From positions 310,001-374,000 of the forward strand of contig JAYJMM010000066.1 of NCBI GenBank assembly GCA_037349105.1: a stretch of 64,000 bases of DNA. The letters run 5' to 3'. Of this stretch, positions 13,061 to 24,800 are shown in pieces; position 1 is the first letter of the stretch; each line of letters starts with the position of its first letter. Under the pieces are notes generated by a model, which did no database searches, had not been told where the DNA came from, and saw only the letters and a list, made by a program, of their open reading frames with translations. The position numbers and the translations under genes were made by a program. The stretch is from Limnomonas spitsbergensis (Eukaryota > Chlorophyta > Chlorophyceae > Chlamydomonadales).

Positions 13061-13143
13061 TTATCCGTACCCGGCGAGGCTTGAGTTTTGCATCGACCCC
13101 CCTGGGCACGATGCAAAAATCATGCCTCGCCGGGTACGGATAA
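13061..13143. repeat. foldback (imperfect palindrome) of 83 bp
   Basis: TTATCCGTACCCGGCGAGGC (13061-13080) is matched by its exact reverse complement at 13124-13143. A second internal stem pairs GTTTTGCATCG with CGATGCAAAA. Together they could form a long hairpin or cruciform. Confidence 0.85.
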
Positions 13144-15291
13144 TGGTTGCTTTGGCGAACCGTATCTGTATGGCGAATCCGGGCATGATCCCGAACACTA
13201 GTGGAATTGACTTTTGTCTAGCTGGCACTATTTTTCGAGTTCCGGACACAGGTGGAATTGGGCCCCTAATCACATCCGAGGCACCGATGCGTCAACAGTG
13301 TCGCCATGCATGGCGGATGCGACGACTGTGCCCACCTCCACTCGCGGCCTTCCTGCTCGTTGGCGTTCATATCAGCATGTTTGCTTATGGTCCTGTTTCC
13401 GGCAAGGCATGTCATTTGTTAGCTTTAAGGAACACATACGGGCGCATTCCTTAGAAGTCCGTCACTCTTCCTCGCCCAACGCGCCCCTCCGGACCCTGAA
13501 ACCCTCTAACGCGTTAGTATCTAACGCCTTCCCTTACGACACTCACCTGTATGTATTATTTGTATTGTATTACGGTGGCTTGCGCTTCCGGCTGTGTTTG
13601 ACTGTCTTAATTATTGTATTGTATAATTATCCAAATGAGCGAGTGCTCATGCGAGCACAAACGTTGGGCATGCCTGAAAAAAAGTTGAAGACCATTGCTC
13701 CATATTGCGAGGCCTTGACCGTCATGGTTTGTCTATAATATGTTTACAGGCACACTAGCGTGCAGCCTTTCACCTATTTGCACCGGTCTCGATGCCACAC
13801 GTTTACGACTAAGTCCGTTCTTAAGCCACTGTCTCTTTGCTCTGCATGAAACCTTGCATCCCACCGTGAACATGGAATAGCCAAGATAATATGCAGAAGA
13901 AGCTTGCTTACTGGAAGAATAAGGCGGATGCAGCGGAGAAAGCGCGCCTGAGGGAGAAGTCGCTGTTGGAGGTGGATACTGAGTCCAGCTGCTTGATGCT
14001 TAACCCGTCGAATCCCCTCGAATGCACTAGCAGCACGAGGAGCAGGCGACCAGTGGTCTTCATGAGCCATTCCCTCGTCTCGTCGCTGCCTTCAGAATTC
14101 CGTGAAGGCATCAGCGGAAGGTGCAGAGCATGAGGGTTACACTGCCTGCGTCTCTGGTTCGACCATGGGGTGCCTTGATCCCGGACTGCGGCAGCATGAG
14201 TGTCCCTTGGCCCCCTGCTCACCGGCACCCATGCGGTGGCGATTAAAGGCTCCCTGATGGCCCCCAGTCCCATGAACGCAATTGCAAGATTGTCCATGAT
14301 GGCAGTCTATCAAGGAGCAGGGCTACAGAGTGCAAAGCATGGACATGGGTGTCAACATGGGGTGCACGACCTGGCAGCCCATCTCCCCACGCTGCGGCAC
14401 CACCCTGCACTGATTCTGTCATTTGGTGATTCGATACCTTTGGGGGTCCATTTTGAGGCAATTTAGAATATTCAGGTGATTGACTTTGGGGGTCGCACAG
14501 CATTCAATGTATTCAGGTGAAATGACTTTGGGGGGGTGCGTTTTTTCATTGTTGGCATGCTGTAGCTGCATCGAATTTGAGATAATGATGATTGTTCGAA
14601 ATTGTTTTGTCATGCACTGGAATGAAATGCAGTGCTCGGCATCTGGCGGCGCTGGCTGTTGTTGCTGTACCGAAAGCTATGGTTGTTCGTGGAGGAGGTT
14701 GGAGCCCCCCATCATCAACATCTGCTCTTAGAGATAGCATTGGAGATTCGGTGATCTTTCATTTAAATTCCACACTTCAGTAGAAAAATGTGTGGCGATT
14801 CGACTTCGAGGGTTCCCACGGAGTGTTACATCGATGTTGGTACTAGTTGGGGCAGAGGGGGTTTCTGATTTCGGTTTGCTACCCCAATGTTGAATCACCA
14901 AATGACAGAATCAGTACGGTACACAAAAGGTGTGACTGTTGCACATTGCCTGTGCGTGTGCATCCTTGCCTGTCCCCTTGTGACCTGGTACAGGTAAAGG
15001 GATGGGCTGATAGTTTTCTATCTGTCACCCCCTCATGCGGATTTGTGTTTTACGCCCCACGCGTCATGAATGGACCCAAGCACGCTAGGAGATCAGCGGT
15101 GCTAGTCCGCTCCCAGCTCGAGGCACGCATGACCCTGAACTCATGTGCCACCTCCATATCTCTGTGTGAATCGTGGTAGTAACCAAATTCTGACACGCAA
15201 CACAATATGATATGTTACGTATCTTGAGATCCCCTGCAGCCCCCAGTTCAGGAGCAGACCCCCCTGACTTCCGTTTGTATGGCCATTGCAG
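13144..15291. other. no assembled gene; weak exon candidates
   Basis: At 13891-13971 the plus strand reads ATG then about 27 codons of charged helix (MQKKLAYWKNKADAAEKARL) to a possible donor GAG/GTGGAT. A downstream open stretch after acceptor CCTTCAG near 14095 stays in phase but then meets a stop. These may be 5' exons of the large TPR gene or a separate small gene. I cannot assemble them convincingly. Confidence 0.3.
14410..14914. mobile_element. 505-bp element with 23-bp terminal inverted repeats
   Basis: CTGATTCTGTCATTTGGTGA (14410-14429, continuing TTC) is exactly inverted at 14892-14914. Inside, a motif of the form GTGATTGACTTTGGGGGTC recurs at about 14426, 14476 and 14516, with a diverged copy at 14795. 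There is no coding capacity and no obvious target-site duplication, so it is a non-autonomous element or a chance pair of inverted ends. Confidence 0.55.
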
Positions 15292-15418
15292 GCCACGAAC
15301 AACCGGGACGCTCGGTCGGTCCATCAAGGCCCCCCCCACCCTCCACAGTGTCATCATGTCAAGCTCCACCCACTTGCTACGCCGAGACATGAACACAATC
15401 GAGGCCATCCACCTGCAG
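15292..15418 (+). other. candidate upstream exon of the TPR gene
   Basis: Between acceptor CCATTGCAG and donor CTGCAG/GTGCGC lies one open frame of 42 codons with protein-like composition (IKAPPTLHSVIMSSSTHLL, then RRDMNTIEAIHLQ). It ends in phase 0, which fits the exon starting at 15898. No start codon was placed with confidence. Open stretches between 15.48 and 15.88 kb may be further exons or the tail of another gene. Confidence 0.45.
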
Positions 15419-15897
15419 GTGCGCACATCGGGGGATGCATTTAATTTCAAAACTCTACAAATGAAGGTCCACCCGGCGCAGCTCCTTGATACTCATCCAA
15501 GGCACCCAATACGCGAAGGGCAAGCTGAAGATGGAGGGCGAGGCTTTAAAGGAATATGCCGCAAGCTTATCATGATTCAACAGCATCCATGCAAGGACGT
15601 GCTTCTGTCATGGAATCGCAGTCAAAATCGATGCCGGCCTCGGCATACCGTGCAGAAGTGCGTCAGATGCAGAAGTGCTCCACTACATCCTTCGTTTTCG
15701 TGTCAGTCCCAATGAGTTGCCGGTGCTGAATCGCGTGCACATCCCCTGCAGGTGGGGCGGGTTGCCCTTTTAGGCTGTTAGGCAAGGTCTGCTGCCCCTG
15801 GTGTTCCATGAGCTAGCCATCAACTGGGAGATCTCCTTCACGACCCTTGCACACACGCACCTGGCTTTGCCCCCTGCCTGTACAGTGCACCCCGCAG

Positions 15898-18800
15898 CCC
15901 CTGTCGGGGGTGGAATGCCTTCCGCAAGCCTTCACGGTCGACAAGACTGGGAACCGGAGATTGAGTGTGGACCTGTACCACAGCCTGCAGATTGCGTCGG
16001 GGGTCTACCCGCGAGCAGTCAGCCCTCCCCGTCAAGAGGTGCGACGATGCATCCTAGGTCTTCACCACGTAATCTGAATTAACTGCAAGGACCAGTATGA
16101 AGTACAGACATGGACCTCACTAGCATTATACTAGGGAGGGTCTATGTCTGAGATAGACCATCACTAATATAATGCTAGTGATGGTCAGTCCTGTGAGCAG
16201 TGTTGTGGGAACCCAGTCGCTTTGTTTGAAAGGGCAGAGGCATACATTAGTTAATAAGTTTTTCCCAATCCAAGCTCCACGTTTTCCCCCCATAGCTTGG
16301 ACGCAGACATGAGTGGTGTTTCTTTATGAGTATTGGGCAATGCCAGGGGAATAATTGTGTGATGTAGGATAAAGCGGACTTGTACTGCTGGGAGCCATCA
16401 CCCTTCTTCACCTGCTGCTAATCTGCATGCAGGACAAGCGGTTGAGCGAGTACGATCAAGGAATCCCCAACGGCCAACATCTGCGCCACTCCACAGCAGG
16501 GTTTTTAGAACGACTCGTGAGTAATGCATATTCCTTATCGCGCCCTCTGGGTGCAAGTGTACTGATGTTGTTCTTAAAAAACAGGCGTCACGTGCAGAAT
16601 TCTGGCATGCATTGTCGTTTGTTTACTGAACGTGTCATCGTGATGAAAGAGATATAGGGCCACATGCCTGTGCCCCGCAGCAAGTCCCAGCCGTTGCCGT
16701 GATCACACAATGTCACCAATTTCAGAATGCGATAACGTGTTCTTGTCAGAATGGCCTGGGTGGACGCTGCCTACCCTCAACCCTCCGCAGCGCACACCGG
16801 GGGGCCTCATGCGCAAGACGACTGCCAGCATCTCTGACGGATCCCTGATGGCCCGGCCCACCACGTCCGGCGGCATCAATATTGCATCCAACATCAATCT
16901 ACTGACGCCCGGTGAGTCACATTGGGGTGTATGGACGTGAGCACACTGAGCACCCTAGCAGCCTTGGGGCAAGGCAGAGGGAGGGAAGACAAAGGCTGGA
17001 TGCAGCCTCTTAGGTGTTGCAGCTCTGTTGCAGCTTGAAGCTGAAGGTCCAACTTTACAGTGACAGCTCGTCATGCCTATTTCTAGCCTACATACATGCA
17101 ATCAATTATGTTTCTGCCCCCTCCCCTTTCCCCCGTTGTACCAGAGTCTGATGTCTTCTATATGGCCACCAATCTCGGCATCATTCCTAGCGGTACGCAC
17201 CCGGAGCATGCGAGACGGCCCTCCACATGCCCAGTTGGACCTGCTCGCTTTACCCGCCCCACCACCCAGTAGGTACCTCTACCTTTATATCTGGGGACTG
17301 AAGGAAATATGGACTGCACGCATCTAGGCTAGGGGCACGAGGGTCCAAACTGTGTGGTGCCTGATATCAGATGAAATGCGGTTGGGGTGCAAGATCCTCA
17401 GTGGGTGAACAGCCTGGCTCCTCTGGGATATGGGGGCATGTGGGCAGGAGGGGTCTCCTCTGACACATGTCAACATGTACCGCATGGATACCGTCCTGTC
17501 ACATGCGTCATTGTATCATTCAGCGGGAGGGGGGCAATGGGCCCAGGCTCCAGGTTGTGACCCATCAAGGAGGAACAAGGGTAAACAAATGGAGACCAGA
17601 CATGCAGCTAGTAACATGTAACCATCTACCAGCTATGACGGCTCATATAATGGTTAATATGAAACGAATGGGCATATGGTAAATGTTCACACTCAACTCA
17701 CTCTTTCAGTGGCGCACTTTCAGATGACCTGGGCGTGTAGCTCAAATGTGCATCATCCAGAAGGGATGGCGGATGAGGGGTGTCCAATGCGGATGGGCCG
17801 TGTACTCGTGGCTTGCAAGGCCCTGGCCTCATGAGCCTGCTGCTTCCGACATTTGTCAGATTTTCTTGTCATAAGACTCCTTACGACTGTCCCGCCCAAT
17901 CCATTCACACTTTGGCCTCCATCCCTGCCACAGGTCCTCAGCGCCTCCCCCCGGTTCCATGTCCGGTGGGCCAATGGCACCTGCAGGAGGCAAGGGCCCC
18001 GCCACGCCTGCTCTGAAACCAACACCTCGAATGAGCATCTCAGGTGCGGAATGAATGGAGGCACGGCGGGATGAAGTGTTGGACCCCTGTCTAACATGGT
18101 GGATGACTGGCTCGGCGGACCTGTGGTTAATATGGTGGAGGGCTGCTGTTGGTAGAGGGCTCAGCATAATGGGATGGATTGGCAGCAGCATGATATGGAC
18201 GTGCTGACAGCATCCACTGAAGTTGGGATGTGGGGACTGGGGACCCTCAAGCCACCCTTTACCCACCAGCTGTGGGCGTCACTGTGAAAGCCTGGGAGGG
18301 TCACATCAGACATGACGGGGAAGCAGTCAAGCTAGCTGTGGCCATATTGCGGAGGAGGTGGGGGGGGCCAAATCACTACCAATAGTAGTATCGCCTGTCT
18401 ACTGGTGTGGAAGAAATGGAATTTAAACAATGAGTGACCCTAAACCCTAAACCCTTAACTCTGTGCGTGGATCTGATACCTTCCTGAGTGCCCTGCGTTT
18501 CATGACATCACCAAATGACATCTCACCCGCCTCAAGACTCCCAGACCATCAGAATACCTTATCGGTTGTAATTGGTTGTTGCCTTGTTTGCGGAGATCCA
18601 TTGTTTATTTCAGTGTGAACCAGACCACCTTTGGCTGGCTGCTGGGCAGCCACCACTGGGCAGATGGGGACCAGGCCTTGTCCTGGGTTTGAGGAGCCTT
18701 CCGTTTTTGCGGATGCTCGGGTCATGGCTGGCATGAGGCCCTTTGCTCTTGACAGAAAGCTTACCAGAGCATATTCCTGGAGTGTCAAGTGTCTTTTGGC

Positions 18801-21800
18801 CTTAACTAACCCACGTGAATGATATCAAAGTTGGACCCTTCTAACCCCCCTAGCTATCACCCCCCTGCTTCCCAGCCTGCTTCCTTTTCCACCTGAAAGT
18901 ACCGCTGTCCACCTGTTGCCCCCTGAGCCACACGTCATGCATTTGTAAATAACCTGGCATTGAATCGCTTTTTGCAGGGGGGCTTGAATCCCAGCCGTCC
19001 AGCCTACTGGGGCAGCCGGGTCGGCAGAGCATGTCAGGGCGGCAGAGCATTTCAGGAGTGGGCAGTCGCTCCAGCCTAACTGGCCAGGTGTGAGCCGCAG
19101 GGGCTGAAGCGCTAGCTGCAAGTGGACATGTGGTGAACTGCCAGGTTCATTGAAAATGTATGACGAGTGGCTGAGGACGTGCGGGGGCTTGAACCGGGAG
19201 TGAGTGCTCACCTGTTGTCAGGAGTACCTGTGCGCAGGCTGAAGGAAAGATGGATTTGTACGCCTCTCCCATTCAGCTTGACCTCCTGAGTGATGATGGC
19301 GGATTTATGCAGCCTGGGTTGCCTGATCAAGGTCCCTTGCCCATTGTGTCTGACCCTGTCCCTGCCTCACTCTGCCGCTTCCTCTTGTGCAGTCTATGAG
19401 GCGGAGCTCCTCCGGCATTACCGCAGACCTGATGACCGCAGAGCGTTCTACCGCTGCCAAATACGCCAATGTGTTCAACCAGGTGAGGGGTACGCTCCAA
19501 GCGATGGGATGCATATGCAGGCTGGGCACCTTGCTCCACACGCTTTGGTGGCGCTCAATTGACGTCTGAAACCTTGGGATGCTCGGGTCGGACCCGATGG
19601 TCATAAATCGTCTCCCACTTCCCGATTTCTATCGCAGCCTATGATGGGTCACCGCCTCTGGTTCCCAACACCCTCTGGGCTGTGTCTCCATGAAGAACCT
19701 TCAATTTCTGCCCCCCCCTCCTACTCACTCTCCCCCCTCAGGTGCAGACCCAAGGCGTGTCCCTGGCTGTCCTGCAGGGTATGGTGAAGACGATGGATGA
19801 CGCCTCCCTGTCCACCAGCGAGGTGAGGCAGGCCAACCCCACCAGGACCTGAGCTCAGAGCCGACAGCTGTTCAGGGTTTGGGGGTGAAGCGTGGGGGCT
19901 TCCCTGGCTAAACAGTTGTTCAGGGTTTGGGGTTAAAGCGCGGGGGCTTTCCCGGCTAAACAATTGTTTACCTTCACGGCTACGACTCATGCTCTGGCCA
20001 AACTCTTTTGGACTTGTCTATTTATACATGGGTGATCTACTTATCTGTAGGTGGGTTGGTGTCAGTAGTGCCCTTCTTCTTGGTCCTCAAGTCTGACGAC
20101 CGTGTTGTCTTGCAGGTAGTTGCGGAGCTCATTCTCCCAGAGTCGGCGCTGTTACGATGCCGTTACTGTGATATCCTGCCTGAGGGCGAGGGCCTCATGG
20201 GACCTGTGCAGTACTACATCAGCCATAGCTGGAAGGTGGGGGGAAGCTACTGGTGCTCAAGCGTATGCACAGGCACTCCTTCACCCAATACCCATTTTCA
20301 AGGAGTTAGCCAGTGCGGACGGACGTGTAGAATACAGCGATCATAAGTAGTCAACCGTTTGAATACAAAAATTGATGAGGGTCTCACTTTGGAAAACTGG
20401 CACCAAAACATCCAGACATACGGGACAGGCACAGAGATGGAGTCCCCCATTGATGCAAGGAATGGGGTGGCTTTGCAATCTAGGGGCTGATAGCAGAGTG
20501 ATATGTCACCTATGGGTCGGGAGGGGGGACTGCAGGGTCGTGTCAGGCTCGTTACCTTTTTTCTGTGTGCCCTGGTCATGTCGTAAGTGGGGACAGATAT
20601 CATGGACACCGTGCATTGATCCGTTGTGTACAGCTTTGTTACCGCGGCCATTTTGTTGTTTACACTTCTTTTCCACAGCAGCATTTGCCTCAGGATGATG
20701 GGGCTTGATTGGGCGTTTTTGTGGCTGCACCTGCCCAAGGCATGTCGTGAGGCCAGTATGCCCCCAGAGTGATGACTAAAGCCTGACCTCATCCCTGGGG
20801 GACTGCAGCCTTGGCTATCCTAGAACTGATCTACATTTAAACAATCAGTGTCATTCACCGCGGCCCTGTCCTGTGCAAATGGGGGCTATAGTTCCATCTG
20901 TTGGCCTAGCTTCTCTTTTTTTTTGCATAGGAAAGTATCGCTGATCTATGCTCAGGTTAGGATTGGGGTTTGCGTCCCGGCCCGAATGGACTCTCTCCGC
21001 CTGCTTTATGCCACAGTTTCACACTCATAGTTCCACCCCATCCTTCACACCCATCGTATACTGGATCTACCCCTCAGCCCTGACCCGGCGACCTGCACAC
21101 GGCAACCATGAACCTGAACCCCTGCCCCCATGCACAGGGCAACTTTGCAGACATGGTCAGCACCCTCACGCATTTTGTCTCCGTCCGAGCCCCCAAGCAG
21201 CTGGATCAGGACGTCTATGTCTGGCTTGGTAAGCAGGCCGCTGGGCATGTGTAGGCCTCGTGTGATGGGTGAGTTGGCGGCCTCTCCTGCAGGGCCATAG
21301 CAGGTTACGGGACCTAGCCGACTGTGTTGTTCTGGGTTGCCACTGCGCCTCGCCCCCCCTTCCTTTTTATACCTCCAGCCCTATCTGTCCACCTCTTTGT
21401 CTGGCATGTCTGCCATCTGATGCCGTTATTTAACTCCCTCTCCCCATCTGCCTCTGACCCCTCTCCCCAGATATTGTGTGCCTCAACCCTCACGAGCCAG
21501 TGCCAAACGAAATGAACGCTATCCGGGACATCATCCGCAAATGTGAGATGACAGTAATCCTACCCCTTCTTTGTTAACTGCTTGTGAGAATGGGAGACCC
21601 CTGCAGAATAAATGGCGTTTTTGAAACATTCAGAACCCTGGAGATCCATCTCAGCGCCTCGATTATAACTGCTTTTAATCGTCCCCTGCCTTGTTGTGAC
21701 TGCCCCCCACCCCCCCTCCCTGCTCTGCCTTGTTGTGACTGCCCCTCACCCCCCTTCCCTGCTCTGCCTTGTTGTGACTGCCCCCACCCCCCCTCCCTGC

Positions 21801-24800
21801 TCTGCCTTGTTGTGACTGCCCCTCACCCCCCTTCCCTGCTCTGCCTTGTTGTGCCTGCCCCCCACCCCCCCTTCCCTGCTCTGCCTTGTTGTGCCTGCCC
21901 CTCACCCCCCTTCCCTGCTCTGCCTTGTTGTGACTGCCCCTCACCCCCATTCCCTGCTCTGCCTTGTTGTGACTGCCCCCCACCCCCCTTCCCTGCTCTG
22001 CCTTGTTGTGACTGCCCCCCACCCCCCTTCCCTGCTCTGCCTTGTTGTGACTGCCCCCCACCCCCCTTCCCTGCTCTGCCTTGTTGTGACTGCCCCCCAC
22101 CCCCCTTCCCTGCTCTGCCTTGTTGTGACTGCCCCTCACCCCCCTTCCCTGCTCTGCCTTGTTGTGACTGCCCCCCACCCCCCTTCCCTGCTCTGCCTTG
22201 TTGTGACTGCCCCCCACCCCCCCTCCCTGCTCTGCCTTGTTGTGACTGCCCCCCACCTCCCTTCCCTGCTCTACCTTGTTGTGACTGCCCCCCACCCCCC
22301 TTCCCTGCTCTGCCTTGTTGTGACTGCCCCCCACCCCCTTCCCTGCTCTGCCTTGTTGTGACTGCCGCTCGCCCCCCTTCCCTGCTCTGCCTTGTTGTGC
22401 CTGCCCCCCACCCCCCTTCCCTGCTCTGCCATGTTGTGACTGCCCCCCACCCCCCTTCCCTGCTCTGCCTTGTTGTGACTGCCCCTCACCCCCCTTCCCT
22501 GCTATGCCCTGCTGTGACTGCCCCCCACCCCCCTTCCCTGCTCTGACCTGCTGTGACTGCCCTTCACCCCCCTTCCCTGCTCTGACCTGCTGTGACTGCC
22601 CCCCACCCCCTTTCCCTGCTCTGCCCTGCTGTGACTGCCCCTTACCCCCCTTCCCTGCTCTGCCCTGCTGTGACTGCCCTTCACCCCCCTTCCCTGCTCT
22701 GACCTGCGTTGACTGCCCCCCACCCCCCTTCCCTGCTCTGACCTCTGACAGGTGAGCGCACACTCTTGATCCTGGATCGCCAGGGCCACTCCATGCTCAG
22801 TGTAACCTGCTTGTGGGAGATATGGGTGTCCTCTTGCATGGACAGGTGAGGCAGACATGAGAGCAGGGGGGGGAGTAAGGAGGAGTACGTATGGAAGGGG
22901 GGGATGGGGTGTATGGAGGGGGAAGGGGCGTATGGAGGGGGGGACGGGGAGGAGGGAAGGGGCGTACAGAGGGGGTCCAGGAGGCCTTATTGCAGTTGGG
23001 TCATCCGCCTAGTCTGTGAGGCTTCATGTACACATTGCAGAATAAGGGTGGAGCTAGGAAAGTCGGATGCAGGCAGTGCAAGGGTGGACAAATTCCAACA
23101 TTGTCTTAGTCCAACATGGAATGTTGAAAACCTTGGAGCCTTGACCTGTCCCCAGGTTTGACCGTGGTCGTCTCCTGGTGCTCCCCTCGCACTGGTCCTG
23201 GCCCTGCCTCACCAGCGCCTTCCAGCTCATGGACCTGACCAATGCAGCCGCCAGCGCAGTCGTCACCTGGGGCGCGGGGCTGGGTGCGAGAGAGAAGGAC
23301 AGGCGGCAGTGCCTTGCAGAAATGGGTCGGTAAGAGGAACGTGGGGGCCAGGAAGATCCCGCAACAGATTGGCTGAGGGGCTGACATGTGGGATGAAGAT
23401 TTGCTGCTGCAAATTTGTGAAAACGGCCGGAGCAGCTGTTGACGGCTGATAGGAATTCTGTTCCTGGATCTACGAGCCCTCGCTGCGAGATCGCATGGCC
23501 CTTGAATTTGCTTTTGCCCCTCTGCCTGCAGGGCCAGTGACTTGACGGTGCTCATCGGTGAACTGCGGGATGCCATGCTCATTGGCACAAAGAGGGAGCT
23601 TCAGGTGGGAGTCTGGAGTGGCAGTCATGACTGCGTGATTGCATGACTGCATGGCTCCATGGCTCCATGACTGCATGACTGCTTGACGCAGACTGCATGA
23701 CCGCATGACGATATGACGGCATGACGGCGTGGCTCCATGACTGCATGACGGCATGACTGCATGGCTCAATGACTGCATGACCGCATGACTGCATGGCTCC
23801 ATGACTGTGCATGACTGTGCATGACCTGCTGTGTAGGAGTGAGAAAAGAAGACCCTGTATCTACCCTGCTTGGGCATGAAAGGGGGCAGAAATAGCTGAG
23901 AGGGCCCGAGGGGCAAAGCTGCACCTCATGGAGGACGGGCAGGATACCAACAGTTGCTGCTGTACAATGAGTGTACCAAACAAAGGACATGATAGTGGTA
24001 GCATTGCACAACACGGGTGACACAATGAGGGAGCGAGCAGGTCCAAAATGTAGCAGCATTGATTAATCCGTTATTCAAGTTTGGAAATGCTGAGGTTTTG
24101 TTGACTCTGCTGGTCTGACCGCAGCGAGCAGAGCAGGAGCACAACCGCGCCCCGAGGTGGCTGGTGCTGGCTGCCAGCAATGCTGCCATGTTGCTGTACT
24201 TACGGAAGCAGTACACAGAGGCGGACGATAACCTGAGACAGGTGGGGCACGGGGAATCCAAGGCATGGCCATGGGCTGGCATGCCCATGGGGAATCCAAG
24301 GCACGCCCACGGCGAATCCAAGGCATGCCCATGGCGAATCCAAGGCATGCCCATGGCGAATCCAAGGCATGCCCATGGCGAATCCAAGGCATGCCCATGG
24401 TGAATCCAAGGTATGCCCATGGCGAATCCAAGGCATGCCCATGGTGAATTCAAGGCACGCCCATGGCGAATCCAAGGCATGCCCATGGTGAATCCAAGGC
24501 ATGGGCATGGGTGTACATGTGGTGAGGCAGGAAAGTGGGGAGAGCAGGAAAATAAACAGCTTGCACTGATGAAGGGGAGGCTCCTGAGAAATCCCCTGAA
24601 ATCCCCGATCTCCCGCTCTCCCCCCTGCCCCCTTGCTCCTCCCAGGCCGCTAGGACCATTGACCGGCTCCCCAGCAAGGTCTCCCGCTCTTCCCCCTGCC
24701 CCCTGCCCCCCTGCTCCTCCCAGGCCGCCAGGACCATGGACCGGCTCCCCAGCAAGGTCTTCCCCCTGCCCTCCTGCTCCTCCCAGGCCGCCAAGACCAT

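Noticed and set aside
12262..13116. Open frames of about 150-160 codons on both strands
   Set aside because: They follow from degenerate CTTTGCGCTG repeats and have no start or splice context.
18438..18456. Telomere
   Set aside because: Only two and a half CCCTAAA units, inside an intron.
20298..20792. 164-codon minus frame in a TPR-gene intron
   Set aside because: No domain recognised, no exon borders, and it includes a segment repeated at 30.6 kb; more likely a repeat fragment.
21584..22858. Cys/Pro-rich and Gly/Gln-rich open frames of 320-360 codons
   Set aside because: They arise from the 39-bp minisatellite; the peptide period equals the DNA unit.
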